Shown here: positions 18,501-27,400 of the stretch, in pieces
How the letters are laid out: each line of letters starts with the position of its first letter
Numbering within the stretch: the first letter of the stretch is position 1
Source: Candidatus Zymogenus saltonus
GTDB taxonomy: Bacteria; Desulfobacterota; Zymogenia; Zymogenales; Zymogenaceae
Assembly (NCBI GenBank): GCA_016929395.1
Contig: JAFGIX010000028.1
Location: 1 to 54,142 of the forward strand
Reading direction: 5' to 3'
Length of the DNA stretch: 54,142 nt
Notes under the pieces: generated by a model
Databases searched by the model: none
What the model was told of the DNA's origin: nothing
What the model saw: only the letters and a program-made list of their open reading frames with translations
Made by a program: the position numbers and the translations under genes

Positions 18501-21500
18501 AAGTACCCGTCTTCGATGTTCTCAATTATTGTCCTATACTTCTCTTCGCTTTTTCTAAGCTCCTCCGCCGCCCGATAATGCTCGGTAATGTCCTGGTTGA
18601 CCCCGTAGGTCTTTACCGTGCGACCCTCTCCGTCTTTGACGATGAAGAAGCGCACCGCGATGTGGCCGACTTCCCCGTCGGCATACAGTATTCGATGTTC
18701 GAGCTGACGGCTGAAGTTCGGGTCGGTGGTCTCAATAGCCGCCTTCACCTCCCCGCCTACTATGTCCACATCGTCCGGATGGCAGAACCTGCGCGCATAG
18801 TCGGCCGAAGACAGTCGGTACCCGCCCATTTCTTCGGCCGTGGTGCGGAAAATGGTGTAGAAATTGTCGCTGAAGGTGAAGGTGTCGCCGGCGACGTCGT
18901 ATTCCCAGTTGCCGGCCCGGGCTATACGCAACGCATTGGACAACTGGGCTTCACTGTTTTGCAGCGCCTCCTCGGCCCGTTTTCGATCGGTAATGTCCCT
19001 CAGAATCCCTTGAAATCCCGTTATCTTATTGCCTTCACGAATGAGGTTTAAATACACTTCCAGAGTGCGCGCTTCACCATCTTTTCTTATGGTCTTATAG
19101 ACAAGATTTCTTACCGGCTCGCCCGTGCTATAGAGGTTATTATAGGCATTGAAAACATATTCTATCTCTTCGGGGTCAGCAAACTTCTTGAAGTTGCTCC
19201 CTATAATTTCTTCTCTCTCATAACCCATAACTTCTGCGAGGGCGTCGTTCATCGATGTGAAGTTCCCCTTTAGGTCCACTGTAAAAACAGCTTCTATGGA
19301 GTTCTCAAACAAACCCCTCCATTTCTCCTCGCTCTCCCCGATCTCCTGTTCCGCCCGCTTACGTTCGGTTATGTCTTGAACGATACCAGTGAGGATCGAA
19401 GCGTTGCCTCCATTGTCCAGAATAAGTTCGCCCGCTTCAGCCCAGACTACACGCGCTTTTCCGTCAGGCAAGACGACCCTGTATTCGAGAGGCAACGATT
19501 TTTTATCGTTTATAACGGACATGTTGGCACTCTCGACCGCCGACCTGTCATCCGGATGAATGGCACTTTTAATCACATCTTCGAGATTTCCGGTAAAATT
19601 CTCCTTTTCAATCCCGAAGATTCTATACATTTCATCAGACCACTTGACCCGATCTTCCTTTATATTCCACTCCCAACTACCAACATGTGAGACCTTCTGG
19701 GCTTTATTAAGTGAAGCCTCGCTTTTTTTTAGCGCATCCTCGGCCCGTTTTCGCTCGGTGATGTCCCTCATAATCTCCATCGAGCAGTAGTGTCCTTCAG
19801 GCATAAGAATTGGGGTGGTGTGAATCTCAAATATTGAACCGTCAGGAAGGATCGTTTCCTTTATAAACTGCCTGTGCTCGTTGATGGTCTTCACATTGGT
19901 ACATCCATTGCATGGAGCGTCGATGCCTAAATAGAATTCGTGACAGATATTTCCTTCTCCATTGCCGAAGCGCTCCTTGGCCGCCCGGTTTTGAAAAACA
20001 ATCCTGTAAGATTCGTCGATGATGTCTATTGGATCAACCATGAAGTTGACAACGTTCTCGTTGAACTGCTTGAGATACAATATCTTTTCTTCGGCGGTTT
20101 TCTGCGCGGTGATGTCGTTAATGAAGCCCTCAAGGACTATTTCATCGGACTCCCCCGAAGGGACTCCTACCCCCCTCTCCCATAACCACTTTTCCCGGCC
20201 ATCAGCTGAAATGATTCGATATGTGATCTCATAGGGACGTTTTTCTTTAAGGGCATTTTCGATCTCATCCCGTATGTACTGTTGGTCATCGGGGTGGTTA
20301 AGTGTTTTGCCAAATGAAACATTTTTGTTATCAATGAAATCTTCCGGGCCATAACCCGTAATTTCATAGCATCCTTCGCTGATGAATTCCATCGTCCAAT
20401 ATTCATCAGTTTTGCACCGGTATGCGATACCCGGGAGGTTGCTTATGAGAGTGGAAAGCTTTCGCTGGCTCTCCCTGAGGTCTATCTCCGCCTGTCTTCG
20501 TATCTCCTCCTTATCTATATAAGACAACGCATAGGCAATATCCTGAGCCGCTTCCTCAAGAAGTGCGATTTCATCGCCGCAAAAATAATTAATAGTGTCT
20601 GCATAGACATTCAGCGTGCCATAAAGGGTATCTTGATAAACGAAAGGAACAGAAACAGCTGATTTGTATCCCCTCTTTTCCGCCTCTTCTTTCCAAGGGT
20701 CGTAATCGGGATTATTCATTAGGTCATTAAATACGCACGTCTTTTTAGTTTTAATTGCCGTCCCCGTGGGCCCCTTTGCCGTTACGTCGCCATCCCATGT
20801 AATTGTGATATTATCCAGATATCCATTGTCAAATCCCCACTTAGCGATCGGGACCACCTTCTTGTGCTCTTCATTGATAAAACCTATCCATACAAAGAAA
20901 TACCCTGAAACCTCTACAAGTATCTCACAAACCTTCTTAAGGAGAACATCCTTGTCTTTCTCCTTAACGATAAGCTGGTTGATGTTCCTGATCGAGCTCA
21001 AGAGGCGGTTTAAATGATTTATATGATTTCTTGAATTCTGTAATTGCGTGATATCGGTAAAAGTTGTATATACCTTATAGGGCTCTTTTTCATCCGGACT
21101 GCAAATTGGGACCGCGTTTACATCTATCCATCGATACCCATCATCCGATGGATTGAATACACCCATTATCTGATTTTCAACCGCTTTTCCTGTCTTCAAC
21201 GCCGCCATCGAGGGATGAGTATCTCCCTGGAAATCCGATCCGTCCTCGTGTACAGCCTTCCAGCGGGGGTCTATCGAGGTCCTTCCCGTCATCTGGTCGA
21301 GGGTCAAACCGAGAATTTTTTCCGCGGCGGGATTGGCCGAGGTGATCTTTCCCTCTCTGTCCTGATAAACCACCCCCTGGGCCATGGTCTCGAAGAGCCT
21401 TCGGTGCTTCTCCTCGCTTTTTTTCAACTTATCTTCCGCTCTATTTCGCTCTATGATCCTCCCGATCCGCTCCGAGATGGTCTTTACGAGATTGCGCTCC

Positions 21501-22219
21501 TCCTCCAAAAAAGGCTCTGCGCCTTTTTTGGTCGTATCTTCCAACAAGTGGATCTCTATGCCTCCTAACTGTTCGCCCGATAGTAATATCGGCTCGGACA
21601 ATAAGGATTTGGCTTCCTTAAAATTCCGCGACCTGAACTCCCTGTCTCCAACTTTTATCCTCGCAACGGTGTTTTCCGGATTTAAAAAGGCGGGGGGTAT
21701 TGTATCAACGATTCTTTGGACTAGGTCTTCGACGTCCGCATCTTCCTTTTCGACTATTTTTAATATCTCATGGAGACAATTAAGCTCCTTGACGCGCTCC
21801 CTTAGATTGCTTGCGGTTTTTCTTAATTCCACAAGAAGCCTGCACCGCTCGATGGAGTGTTTGATCGTATCCCTTAAAAAAAACGGATTGATCTTATCCT
21901 TCAAGAGATACGACTGCGCGCCGTCTTTCACCGCTTGGATCGCCAGATTCTCGTCGGAAAGGCCGCTCAGGATAACAAACGGAGTTTGAGGTGCAACAGA
22001 ATACGCTTTGTAAAATGTTTCAAATCCGCTTGAATCGGGGAGACCAAGATCGGTTAAAACCACATCGTACTCTTCGGTGGAAAGCTTTCTTAATCCCTCG
22101 GAGAGGCGGTTTGCGGTCTCAAGGTGAAACTCCCCCGGCGATTCCGACAGCATCTCCCTTGCCAGCCTGACGTCGGCGGGGTTGTCCTCGATGTATAATA
22201 TCCGTATTGGTTTTTTCAT
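15557..22219 (-). CDS. Giant hybrid histidine kinase with 11 PAS domains
   Basis: A soluble kinase of 2220 residues. In order: receiver (6-125, Asp57), GAF-like domain (about 145-262), PAS (275-395), GAF (about 422-565), ten further PAS domains (about 585-1848), HisKA (GVAHELNN, His1868), HATPase (FINMINNAHDAL, DDGIGI, GKGTGLGM; to about 2073) and a C-terminal receiver (2096-2212, Asp2146). The third PAS (about 722-825) has C759-H760, C770 and C773 in a CH...PCxGC pattern that could bind metal or a cofactor. The tenth and eleventh PAS are near-duplicates. No membrane segment is present. It starts one base after the single-domain receiver ends. It is far longer than a typical hybrid kinase and probably integrates many cytoplasmic cues; the ligands are unknown. 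Confidence 0.92.
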   Translation of the reverse strand: MKKPIRILYIEDNPADVRLAREMLSESPGEFHLETANRLSEGLRKLSTEEYDVVLTDLGLPDSSGFETFYKAYSVAPQTPFVILSGLSDENLAIQAVKDGAQSYLLKDKINPFFLRDTIKHSIERCRLLVELRKTASNLRERVKELNCLHEILKIVEKEDADVEDLVQRIVDTIPPAFLNPENTVARIKVGDREFRSRNFKEAKSLLSEPILLSGEQLGGIEIHLLEDTTKKGAEPFLEEERNLVKTISERIGRIIERNRAEDKLKKSEEKHRRLFETMAQGVVYQDREGKITSANPAAEKILGLTLDQMTGRTSIDPRWKAVHEDGSDFQGDTHPSMAALKTGKAVENQIMGVFNPSDDGYRWIDVNAVPICSPDEKEPYKVYTTFTDITQLQNSRNHINHLNRLLSSIRNINQLIVKEKDKDVLLKKVCEILVEVSGYFFVWIGFINEEHKKVVPIAKWGFDNGYLDNITITWDGDVTAKGPTGTAIKTKKTCVFNDLMNNPDYDPWKEEAEKRGYKSAVSVPFVYQDTLYGTLNVYADTINYFCGDEIALLEEAAQDIAYALSYIDKEEIRRQAEIDLRESQRKLSTLISNLPGIAYRCKTDEYWTMEFISEGCYEITGYGPEDFIDNKNVSFGKTLNHPDDQQYIRDEIENALKEKRPYEITYRIISADGREKWLWERGVGVPSGESDEIVLEGFINDITAQKTAEEKILYLKQFNENVVNFMVDPIDIIDESYRIVFQNRAAKERFGNGEGNICHEFYLGIDAPCNGCTNVKTINEHRQFIKETILPDGSIFEIHTTPILMPEGHYCSMEIMRDITERKRAEDALKKSEASLNKAQKVSHVGSWEWNIKEDRVKWSDEMYRIFGIEKENFTGNLEDVIKSAIHPDDRSAVESANMSVINDKKSLPLEYRVVLPDGKARVVWAEAGELILDNGGNASILTGIVQDITERKRAEQEIGESEEKWRGLFENSIEAVFTVDLKGNFTSMNDALAEVMGYEREEIIGSNFKKFADPEEIEYVFNAYNNLYSTGEPVRNLVYKTIRKDGEARTLEVYLNLIREGNKITGFQGILRDITDRKRAEEALQNSEAQLSNALRIARAGNWEYDVAGDTFTFSDNFYTIFRTTAEEMGGYRLSSADYARRFCHPDDVDIVGGEVKAAIETTDPNFSRQLEHRILYADGEVGHIAVRFFIVKDGEGRTVKTYGVNQDITEHYRAAEELRKSEEKYRTIIENIEDGYFEVDVKGNFTFFNDSMCRILGYSEAEMLGMNNRDYMDEATAAEVYEVFNEVFKTKKAKRVFDWELIRKDGNGVFVSTSVTPIMDKEGNVIGFRGIARDITEKKRAEEALHASETRYRRLFEAAKDGILILNADTGRIEDVNPFIKILLGYSHDELLGKELWEIGVFKDIAANKENFLELQEKKYVRYEDQLLQTKGGKEVHVEFVSNVYSVNHKKVVQCDIRDITERKKAEATLVESERILNSTGQIAAIGGWEHDLVTGKAVWTKALYDIIEIPYDEEPPGVDEHLDFYPSRDREILFEAYNKAIENGTLFDLDLQVYTSKKKLIWCRVRGEPVYKDGECVGLRGIFQNITEQKRIDDALKKSEESYRSLVENISSVIFNLDVEGNFTYISPRVKSVLKYDIEDLMGKSFHSFIHPDDLPLLLENREKVLKGTSASSSLVFRAIDKDGNTVFVNSSGRPTIKDGEIVGVTAIINDVTEQKKMDDALKKSEESYRSLVENVNDVIFNIDAEGNFTYISPRIADISKYDPEDLMDKPFSDFIYSDDLPLLLESRERTQKGIIEPFEYRVVDKDGAIIFVRSSSRLIKKDGEVMGMTGVITDITERKKLEGQLIQAEKLSSLGGILSGVAHELNNPLTSIIGNAQILMRRDIPSDIKDKLEVIMKESIRSSKIVGGLLAFAREHKSEKKMVAINDIIFESYRLREYELRVDDVKMNLNLSEDIPKTSADPYQLQQVFINMINNAHDALVEKNGGTLDIFTLHKGDRIVIEFKDDGIGIPKEHLKKIFDPFFTTKEVGKGTGLGMSIVYGIITDHNGTIDVESEVGKGTKFIIQLPITQEIIREEEEEYTKAVEKPEGKIRVLVVEDEESLRDFLVEALEVEGYIVEMAKSGEEAIELIKCRDYDIIITDMKMPGLTGESIYNYVKKTNQALTERMVFITGDILGKETQNFFKVSDAKFIEKPFEIDELLSVLVELLVEKRNIH

Positions 22220-22220
22220 T

Positions 22221-22667
22221 TCATTTTCCGTCCGGCAATACTACTATAGTAAACCAGAAGTCCTCGATGGACTTGACGACCTTGACAAACTGTTCCATAT
22301 CAACCGGTTTTGTAATATAACAGTTTGCATGCAGATCGTAGGTCCTGATAATATCTTCGTCCGCCTTTGAGATGGTCAGGATCACAACCGGGATTCTTTT
22401 CAGTTTGGGGTCTTCCTTTATCTCCTTTAGCACCTCGCGTCCGTCCTTCTTGGGGAGGTTCAGATCAAGGAGAATGAGATCGGGTTTCGGAGATTCGGCA
22501 TGTTTCCCCACTTTTCTTAAAAAATCCAAGGCCTCAACCCCGTCATTTACAATGTTGAGATTATTTTTTATTTTACTCTCCTTAAGCGCCTCAACGGTAA
22601 TCCGCACATCCGCCGGGTTATCCTCGACCAAGAGGATCTCAACAGGTTTGTAGATTACAGTGCTCAT
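22221..22667 (-). CDS. Single-domain response regulator (Rcp1-like)
   Basis: A receiver-only protein of 148 residues with [24 protein letters not shown] (phospho-acceptor in the LDLNLP segment) and TKPVDMEQF, plus a short C-terminal tail. This type commonly pairs with phytochrome-like kinases whose HisKA contains ASHDLQEPLR, which is exactly the kinase encoded immediately upstream. AGGAGG lies before the ATG. It is probably the direct phospho-acceptor of that kinase and a shuttle towards the giant hybrid kinase encoded one base downstream. Confidence 0.92.
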   Translation of the reverse strand: MSTVIYKPVEILLVEDNPADVRITVEALKESKIKNNLNIVNDGVEALDFLRKVGKHAESPKPDLILLDLNLPKKDGREVLKEIKEDPKLKRIPVVILTISKADEDIIRTYDLHANCYITKPVDMEQFVKVVKSIEDFWFTIVVLPDGK

Positions 22668-22679
22668 GATTTTCCCTCC

Positions 22680-24986
22680 TTACTGGGGTATGGTAAAATG
22701 AAAAGTTGAGCCTTTTTGGGGTTCCGACTCAACCCAAATCTTTCCGCCGTGCCGCTCTATAATTTTTTTACATATTGCAAGGCCGATCCCGGTCCCGGAG
22801 TACTCGTCCTTTCCGTGCAGGCGCTGAAAAATCACGAATATCTTGTCAAAATATTCCTGTTCAATGCCGATCCCGTTGTCCTTGACCGAGAAGACCCAGC
22901 TGCCGTCTTCTTCATAAGCGGAAACATGAATATAGGGGAGATCTCCCCTTTTGAACTTTATAGCGTTTCCAATAAGATTCTGGAAGACCTGGACAAGCTG
23001 AGAGGCATCGGCCATAACGGTCGGCAGTTCTTCGTTGGTGATAATGGCCCTGTTTTCCTCTATCGTGGCAGACAAATTGACCATCGTTTGCCCGAGAACC
23101 GAATTGGCATCGGTCTGCTCTAACGGTTTCCCGCGGGTGCTTACCCGCGAAAATGACAGGAGGTCATTAATCAGCTGTTGCATCCTCACGGAGCCATTCA
23201 CGATGAACCCAATGAACTCCTGGGCGTCTTTATCGAGCCTATCATTGTATCTTTGAGACAAGAGCTGGGAAAAGCTCGACACAGCCCTTAGAGGCTCCTG
23301 GAGGTCGTGGGATGCGACATAGGCGAACTGCTCAAGATCCCTGTTCGACCTGACGAGCTCTTCACTCTTTTTGATAAGCTCTTCGTTCTTGTGTTGAAGC
23401 TCTTTCTCGATTTGTTTTCGCTTGGTGATGTCGTACCCGAACATGACGACATTTTCAACCGCGCCTTCTTCATCAAAAATAGGGTATATGCTGTTAATGC
23501 TGTTTTTCCCAAACCGCTGATCCTCAAAATTTACGGGCTTGCCGGTACGAAACACCTCGTCAATTTTTGATTTTTTCGTCTTTGCAACTCTTTTCGGCAG
23601 AAAATCGTAGATGTAAGATCCCACCAGTTTTTCCCTGGAAACGCCGAGTCTTTCGCATATAGTGTCATTGGCCAAAATTACCTTGCCCTGCCTGTCCAGC
23701 AGCACCGCCGATTCCGTAATCGTGTTAATCATGACGGCGGCCGTCGCTTCTCTCTCCCTTGATTTCTCCTGCTGAATGAGATTCTGCTGGGATTTTCTGA
23801 GATCACGTATCATCCGGTCGAAGGATGAAGCCAGCGATCCTATTTCGCTCTTCAGCCCGGTGAGCGATTTGTCAACCGGCTTGTTCAGGTTTTCAATTGT
23901 CACAGCCCTGGAGAAATCGGTCAATTCCTTGATCGGCCTGGTAACGTAATATGATGCAAATAAAGAGACTACGACGCCAACCAGCAAAGTTAATAACGAG
24001 AAATAAAGCATCTGTCTCTCTAATGCATAAAGAGGCTGTAATACCTCACCTAAATCGGCCTCTATGACAAGAATGAGTTCAATACTTTTTAACGATCCAA
24101 GGCTCTCTCTTTTTATGTAAGAGATTAGAAAATCCCGCTTGGCCTCTCGAAACGTAAAATAGCCTTCTTTTTTGTTCATTGTCTTAAAAAAAAGGCTGTC
24201 CGAAATATCTTCAAAGGGAACAAAAGGTTGGGTTGTGTAGATCACTTTTCCGTCCGTTGTTAATAGTTTAAGCTCCATCGTTTCGTATCGCGATTTTCCC
24301 ACCTCCGTATTATGCGCTATCCCCATAATATCGAGCGCGCCTCTTATAACGCCGATGAAATTGCCTTTACCGTCTTCGATTCGCGTGGCCAGGTAGACAG
24401 TATATTTTTCGATACCCTCGTCGTATACGACGGAGCTTAATGAGAATCCGTTTTCACGCGCGGCAATCCACCAATCATCTTCTTTGTAATCATATTTACC
24501 AAAGCGGGATGTTGAAGCAATTACCGCCCCGTACCTGTTTGTAACGGTGGTCCTTGAAAAAGAGGAGTAGCCGTGGATTTCACTTAGATACTCAATGAGA
24601 TCGGTTCTTAATTGAATGGAGAAATCGCTGTTGATGATCTCTTTTGACAATGGAGAGAGAAAACCATCATTTGATCTCCCGATCTCCTCTTCCCTCCTCT
24701 TAATGAGCGGCTCCACTTTCGGATCGGCGTCAAAGACCTTGTTTGACCGCTCCACTTCATCGCGAAGGTAGTTGCGCCGGGTGTATAATTGGAGCTGTTC
24801 CAGATGAAAATTGATATGGTTGTCGATGTCGTCTAATTTTTCGTCGGCGAAAAACATAAGGTCGGATCCTGCGGAGTTCATAAGCGACCTTCTTGTATTC
24901 GAGATCATATAATAGGAGAGAGCGCCCATGAGGACAAGCAGGATAAGAAATCCGGTAATAATCTGTGCTCTTATGCTGATTCGCAT
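22680..24986 (-). CDS. Membrane sensor kinase: dCache, HAMP, PAS, HisKA, HATPase
   Basis: An inner-membrane histidine kinase of 768 residues. A first membrane helix (about 9-29) precedes a long extracytoplasmic dCache-like region (35-322, with DDWWIAA and YLATRIED...GVIRGALDI). A second helix (326-348), HAMP (about 348-402) and one PAS (about 418-525) follow. HisKA of the ASHDLQEPLR type has His560, and the HATPase has NLIGNAIKF, DNGIGI and GTGIGLAI. It has no receiver of its own, so phosphate should pass to the single-domain regulator next to it. It lies 17 bases after the periplasmic binding-protein gene, which suggests that the binding protein presents a ligand to its dCache domain. Confidence 0.92.
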   Translation of the reverse strand: MRISIRAQIITGFLILLVLMGALSYYMISNTRRSLMNSAGSDLMFFADEKLDDIDNHINFHLEQLQLYTRRNYLRDEVERSNKVFDADPKVEPLIKRREEEIGRSNDGFLSPLSKEIINSDFSIQLRTDLIEYLSEIHGYSSFSRTTVTNRYGAVIASTSRFGKYDYKEDDWWIAARENGFSLSSVVYDEGIEKYTVYLATRIEDGKGNFIGVIRGALDIMGIAHNTEVGKSRYETMELKLLTTDGKVIYTTQPFVPFEDISDSLFFKTMNKKEGYFTFREAKRDFLISYIKRESLGSLKSIELILVIEADLGEVLQPLYALERQMLYFSLLTLLVGVVVSLFASYYVTRPIKELTDFSRAVTIENLNKPVDKSLTGLKSEIGSLASSFDRMIRDLRKSQQNLIQQEKSREREATAAVMINTITESAVLLDRQGKVILANDTICERLGVSREKLVGSYIYDFLPKRVAKTKKSKIDEVFRTGKPVNFEDQRFGKNSINSIYPIFDEEGAVENVVMFGYDITKRKQIEKELQHKNEELIKKSEELVRSNRDLEQFAYVASHDLQEPLRAVSSFSQLLSQRYNDRLDKDAQEFIGFIVNGSVRMQQLINDLLSFSRVSTRGKPLEQTDANSVLGQTMVNLSATIEENRAIITNEELPTVMADASQLVQVFQNLIGNAIKFKRGDLPYIHVSAYEEDGSWVFSVKDNGIGIEQEYFDKIFVIFQRLHGKDEYSGTGIGLAICKKIIERHGGKIWVESEPQKGSTFHFTIPQ

Positions 24987-25003
24987 TAATAAATCCTCAC
25001 TTT

Positions 25004-26104
25004 CTACTGGAGATACTCGATCTTATTGTTCTTCACATACGCAGGAAAAAGAGGGACATATGCATCATTTTCCCCAGGTATGACTTCTATATCGCCAAAC
25101 ACACAGGGAAAGACAAACCCTTTTTCCAATACAGATCTTACATTTTCCCGCGACAGCTCTTTGCCTTCAAGGAGACCCGCTATCAGCTTTATTGCTTCGT
25201 AGCCGGTGGCGACATGATGCGTCAGCTCTCTTTCGTATTGGGACTCGAACTTTTCCTTCAGCTCCATTACATAGCGATAGTCTTCATTGTAAATTGACGG
25301 TGTAACTATGTATACACCGTTAATTTCAGGCCTGGTCTCCGCAAGACCCGCAACACCCGAGGTTCCTATAATTTTACCGGTGTACCCGGACTCTCTGAGC
25401 TTTTCTATTGCTGGAACCATGTTACCCGCATAACCAATAATACATACCGCATCAACATCCATAAGCCTCTCAACCGCTCCCGAAAAATCGGGATTTTTGA
25501 CAGCAAACGGTTCACCTGCCACAATTCCACCCTTTTCCCTGAATTTTTCCTCCAATATTTCTTTTATGGATATTCCATATACTTCGTCCTGATAAAGTAT
25601 CCCGAGTCTTTTGACCTTCAAATATTTCGCGAGAAAAAGTGCGGAGTTTGCCTCGTCCTCCGAGGTAGGGTAAAAACGATAAGTCCATTCTTTGTCTTTT
25701 GTGATGTCGGGCGCCGATACAACAAGCCCCATGAGAACCACCTTATTCTTCTCGGCCAGCGGCGAGATCGCTGTTGAAACGGTGCTGAGCGTTGAGAAAT
25801 ACACTATAGGTCTATCTTGTTTTTCTATATCTTCAAATGCCTTTAGACCAATTTTCGGGTCAGATTCGCTGTCTCGCACAACAAGGCTTATCTTCCTCCC
25901 GTTGATTCCGCCCCGCTTGTTGATCTCGTCAACGGTAAGGAGCATACCGTCCCTGACATCAACGTGGTTTGAAGCCGAGCCGGAAAGGGCGATAATCGCG
26001 CCGAGCTCTACTTTATCGTTTTCCAACGAGCATGTTGTGATAATCAGGCCAATTTCCACCATTATTGTCGACATGAATATGAAAAAAAGAATTTTCCTTT
26101 TCAT
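25004..26104 (-). CDS. LivK-type periplasmic substrate-binding protein
   Basis: A two-lobed binding protein of 366 residues (branched-chain amino acid/amide family) with an N-terminal signal sequence. A Cys at the end of the hydrophobic stretch (ITTC) could be lipidated, although Thr at -1 is not ideal for a lipobox. The mature part opens with GAIIALSGSAS and contains the GGINGRKI segment typical of the family. No permease or ATPase genes lie nearby; instead the downstream genes are kinases and receivers. A sensory rather than transport role is therefore likely. It is the first gene of the operon and has GAGGT before its ATG. The ligand is unknown. Confidence 0.85.
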   Translation of the reverse strand: MKRKILFFIFMSTIMVEIGLIITTCSLENDKVELGAIIALSGSASNHVDVRDGMLLTVDEINKRGGINGRKISLVVRDSESDPKIGLKAFEDIEKQDRPIVYFSTLSTVSTAISPLAEKNKVVLMGLVVSAPDITKDKEWTYRFYPTSEDEANSALFLAKYLKVKRLGILYQDEVYGISIKEILEEKFREKGGIVAGEPFAVKNPDFSGAVERLMDVDAVCIIGYAGNMVPAIEKLRESGYTGKIIGTSGVAGLAETRPEINGVYIVTPSIYNEDYRYVMELKEKFESQYERELTHHVATGYEAIKLIAGLLEGKELSRENVRSVLEKGFVFPCVFGDIEVIPGENDAYVPLFPAYVKNNKIEYLQ

Positions 26105-26190
26105 CGGTAATTACCTCGTCTATTTAGTTTTGAAAAGTTGTGAATATCATTTACTTTTGAACTAATTTTCTCTACGAATCAAATCCCGTA

Positions 26191-26219
26191 TATATAGGCG
26201 TCTTTGAGAAAATAGTTAA
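26191..26219 (-). promoter_or_regulatory. Possible promoter of the signalling operon
   Basis: Read on the minus strand: TTAACT (26219-26214), 17-bp spacer, TATATA (26196-26191), about 85 bp before the binding-protein start. The -35 matches only four of six consensus bases, so this is tentative. Confidence 0.3.
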
Positions 26220-27400
26220 AGAGGATCTTACAGTTCTAGTATTTGATTGGTCGATCTTAAAAAATTTCACGCAGCTAACATAGTGAGCGGTGGAAATTAA
26301 TGGAACTTTGACGCCTCTCTAATATTTTATAATGGAATTGGCAAAAACACAAGCAGTCCTTAAATGAGATTGCTCTTTTTGGCATAGATACTTATACAAA
26401 TGCGATATAAATATTGATTTTTCAGCTAATAAGTTGAGAAATCGCCCGCCTTGCCCATATTTTTGTTATTCAAATTTATACTAATCTTGTAATAAATGAA
26501 TAATTTTGATTGCGGGAGATTTCCGTTTCGGCCTCGGCTTCTTACGCTACAAAGAGTGATAAATCTCCGAAATATAATCAAGGATATGGGAATCAAAAAG
26601 GAAGCGGGAGTTGTGCCGTCCCTACCCGAGTCTTACATAAGCGCCTCCGAGAAGGCTCAAACCTGCGGCCAATTGATTAGCAGTCCGTTTAATCAGAATG
26701 GTAAGGCCGGATGAATATCGATAGAGAAAGTTGAAGCACTATGACTAAAAAACTACAATTAAACTGCCCCGATCATGAAAGTGTTAAAAAGGTGATGAGC
26801 TAATAAACGACGAGTCATGGACTCCTTTTTTAGGCAGATTGGATTCAAGGCATCTTAATTGAAAGAGAAAAAACCATGACTCAAGGATAGTACATCATAC
26901 TTCGGAAATTGAATATAGTGGAATTGGGAGAAAATTCAGGGAACATCGGCTATGCCCGTCTGAAGGAGTGCATCAGTCGTCAACGCTTTTTTGCGACTAA
27001 GACAATTTTATGCAATTTTCACTTCAAACTCCGAACCGAGATTCCTCTTCTTTTTTAGCATTGCCTCTATTTTCTTATCTGGAGAACAGCATCATTTCAT
27101 ATCCAACTATCTCCTTTGTCTACTTTTTAAGGACTCCATTACATTGTAACTGAATTCTGAACAGCCTCTACTATTTTCCCTTTTCTTCTAATAAATTTTT
27201 ATTGACAATTACAATTGAATTAAGTACGATAACCGGGATAAATTTCAACAATTATTATATGTAGTTTTAAGGGTCTATTGTTGATAATATGAAAATAAAT
27301 GATTAGCCTGGAAAGTAATATCGAAAACTATAAGACTATTAGAAAGAGTTATAAACAAATTTCATTGTCAGGATATTCTAATGTTAATAATTATTTGGGG
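26220..27400. other. Decayed AT-rich region with no intact gene
   Basis: More than 1 kb of mostly AT-rich sequence. A more GC-rich island at about 26500-26715 can be read as a 72-codon frame, but it resembles nothing I recognise. The transposase relic at 26778-26990 is listed separately. At about 27010-27075, minus strand, a short frame reading KKKRNLGSEFEVKIA resembles the start of an IS3-type OrfA and then hits a stop. The rest shows no feature. Confidence 0.5.
26778..26990 (+). mobile_element. IS481-like transposase relic, copy A
   Basis: About 210 bp clearly similar to 29096-29305 in the same orientation, beginning at AAAGTGTT and ending at CGTCAACGC. One frame still reads RKLNIVELGE and, further on, CISRQR, matching the helix-turn-helix region of copy B, but it contains a stop codon and many substitutions. 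It is more decayed than copy B and is not functional. Confidence 0.6.

Noticed and set aside
26496-26714. Possible 72-codon gene
   Set aside because: No ribosome site, no recognisable motif, and set in decayed sequence.
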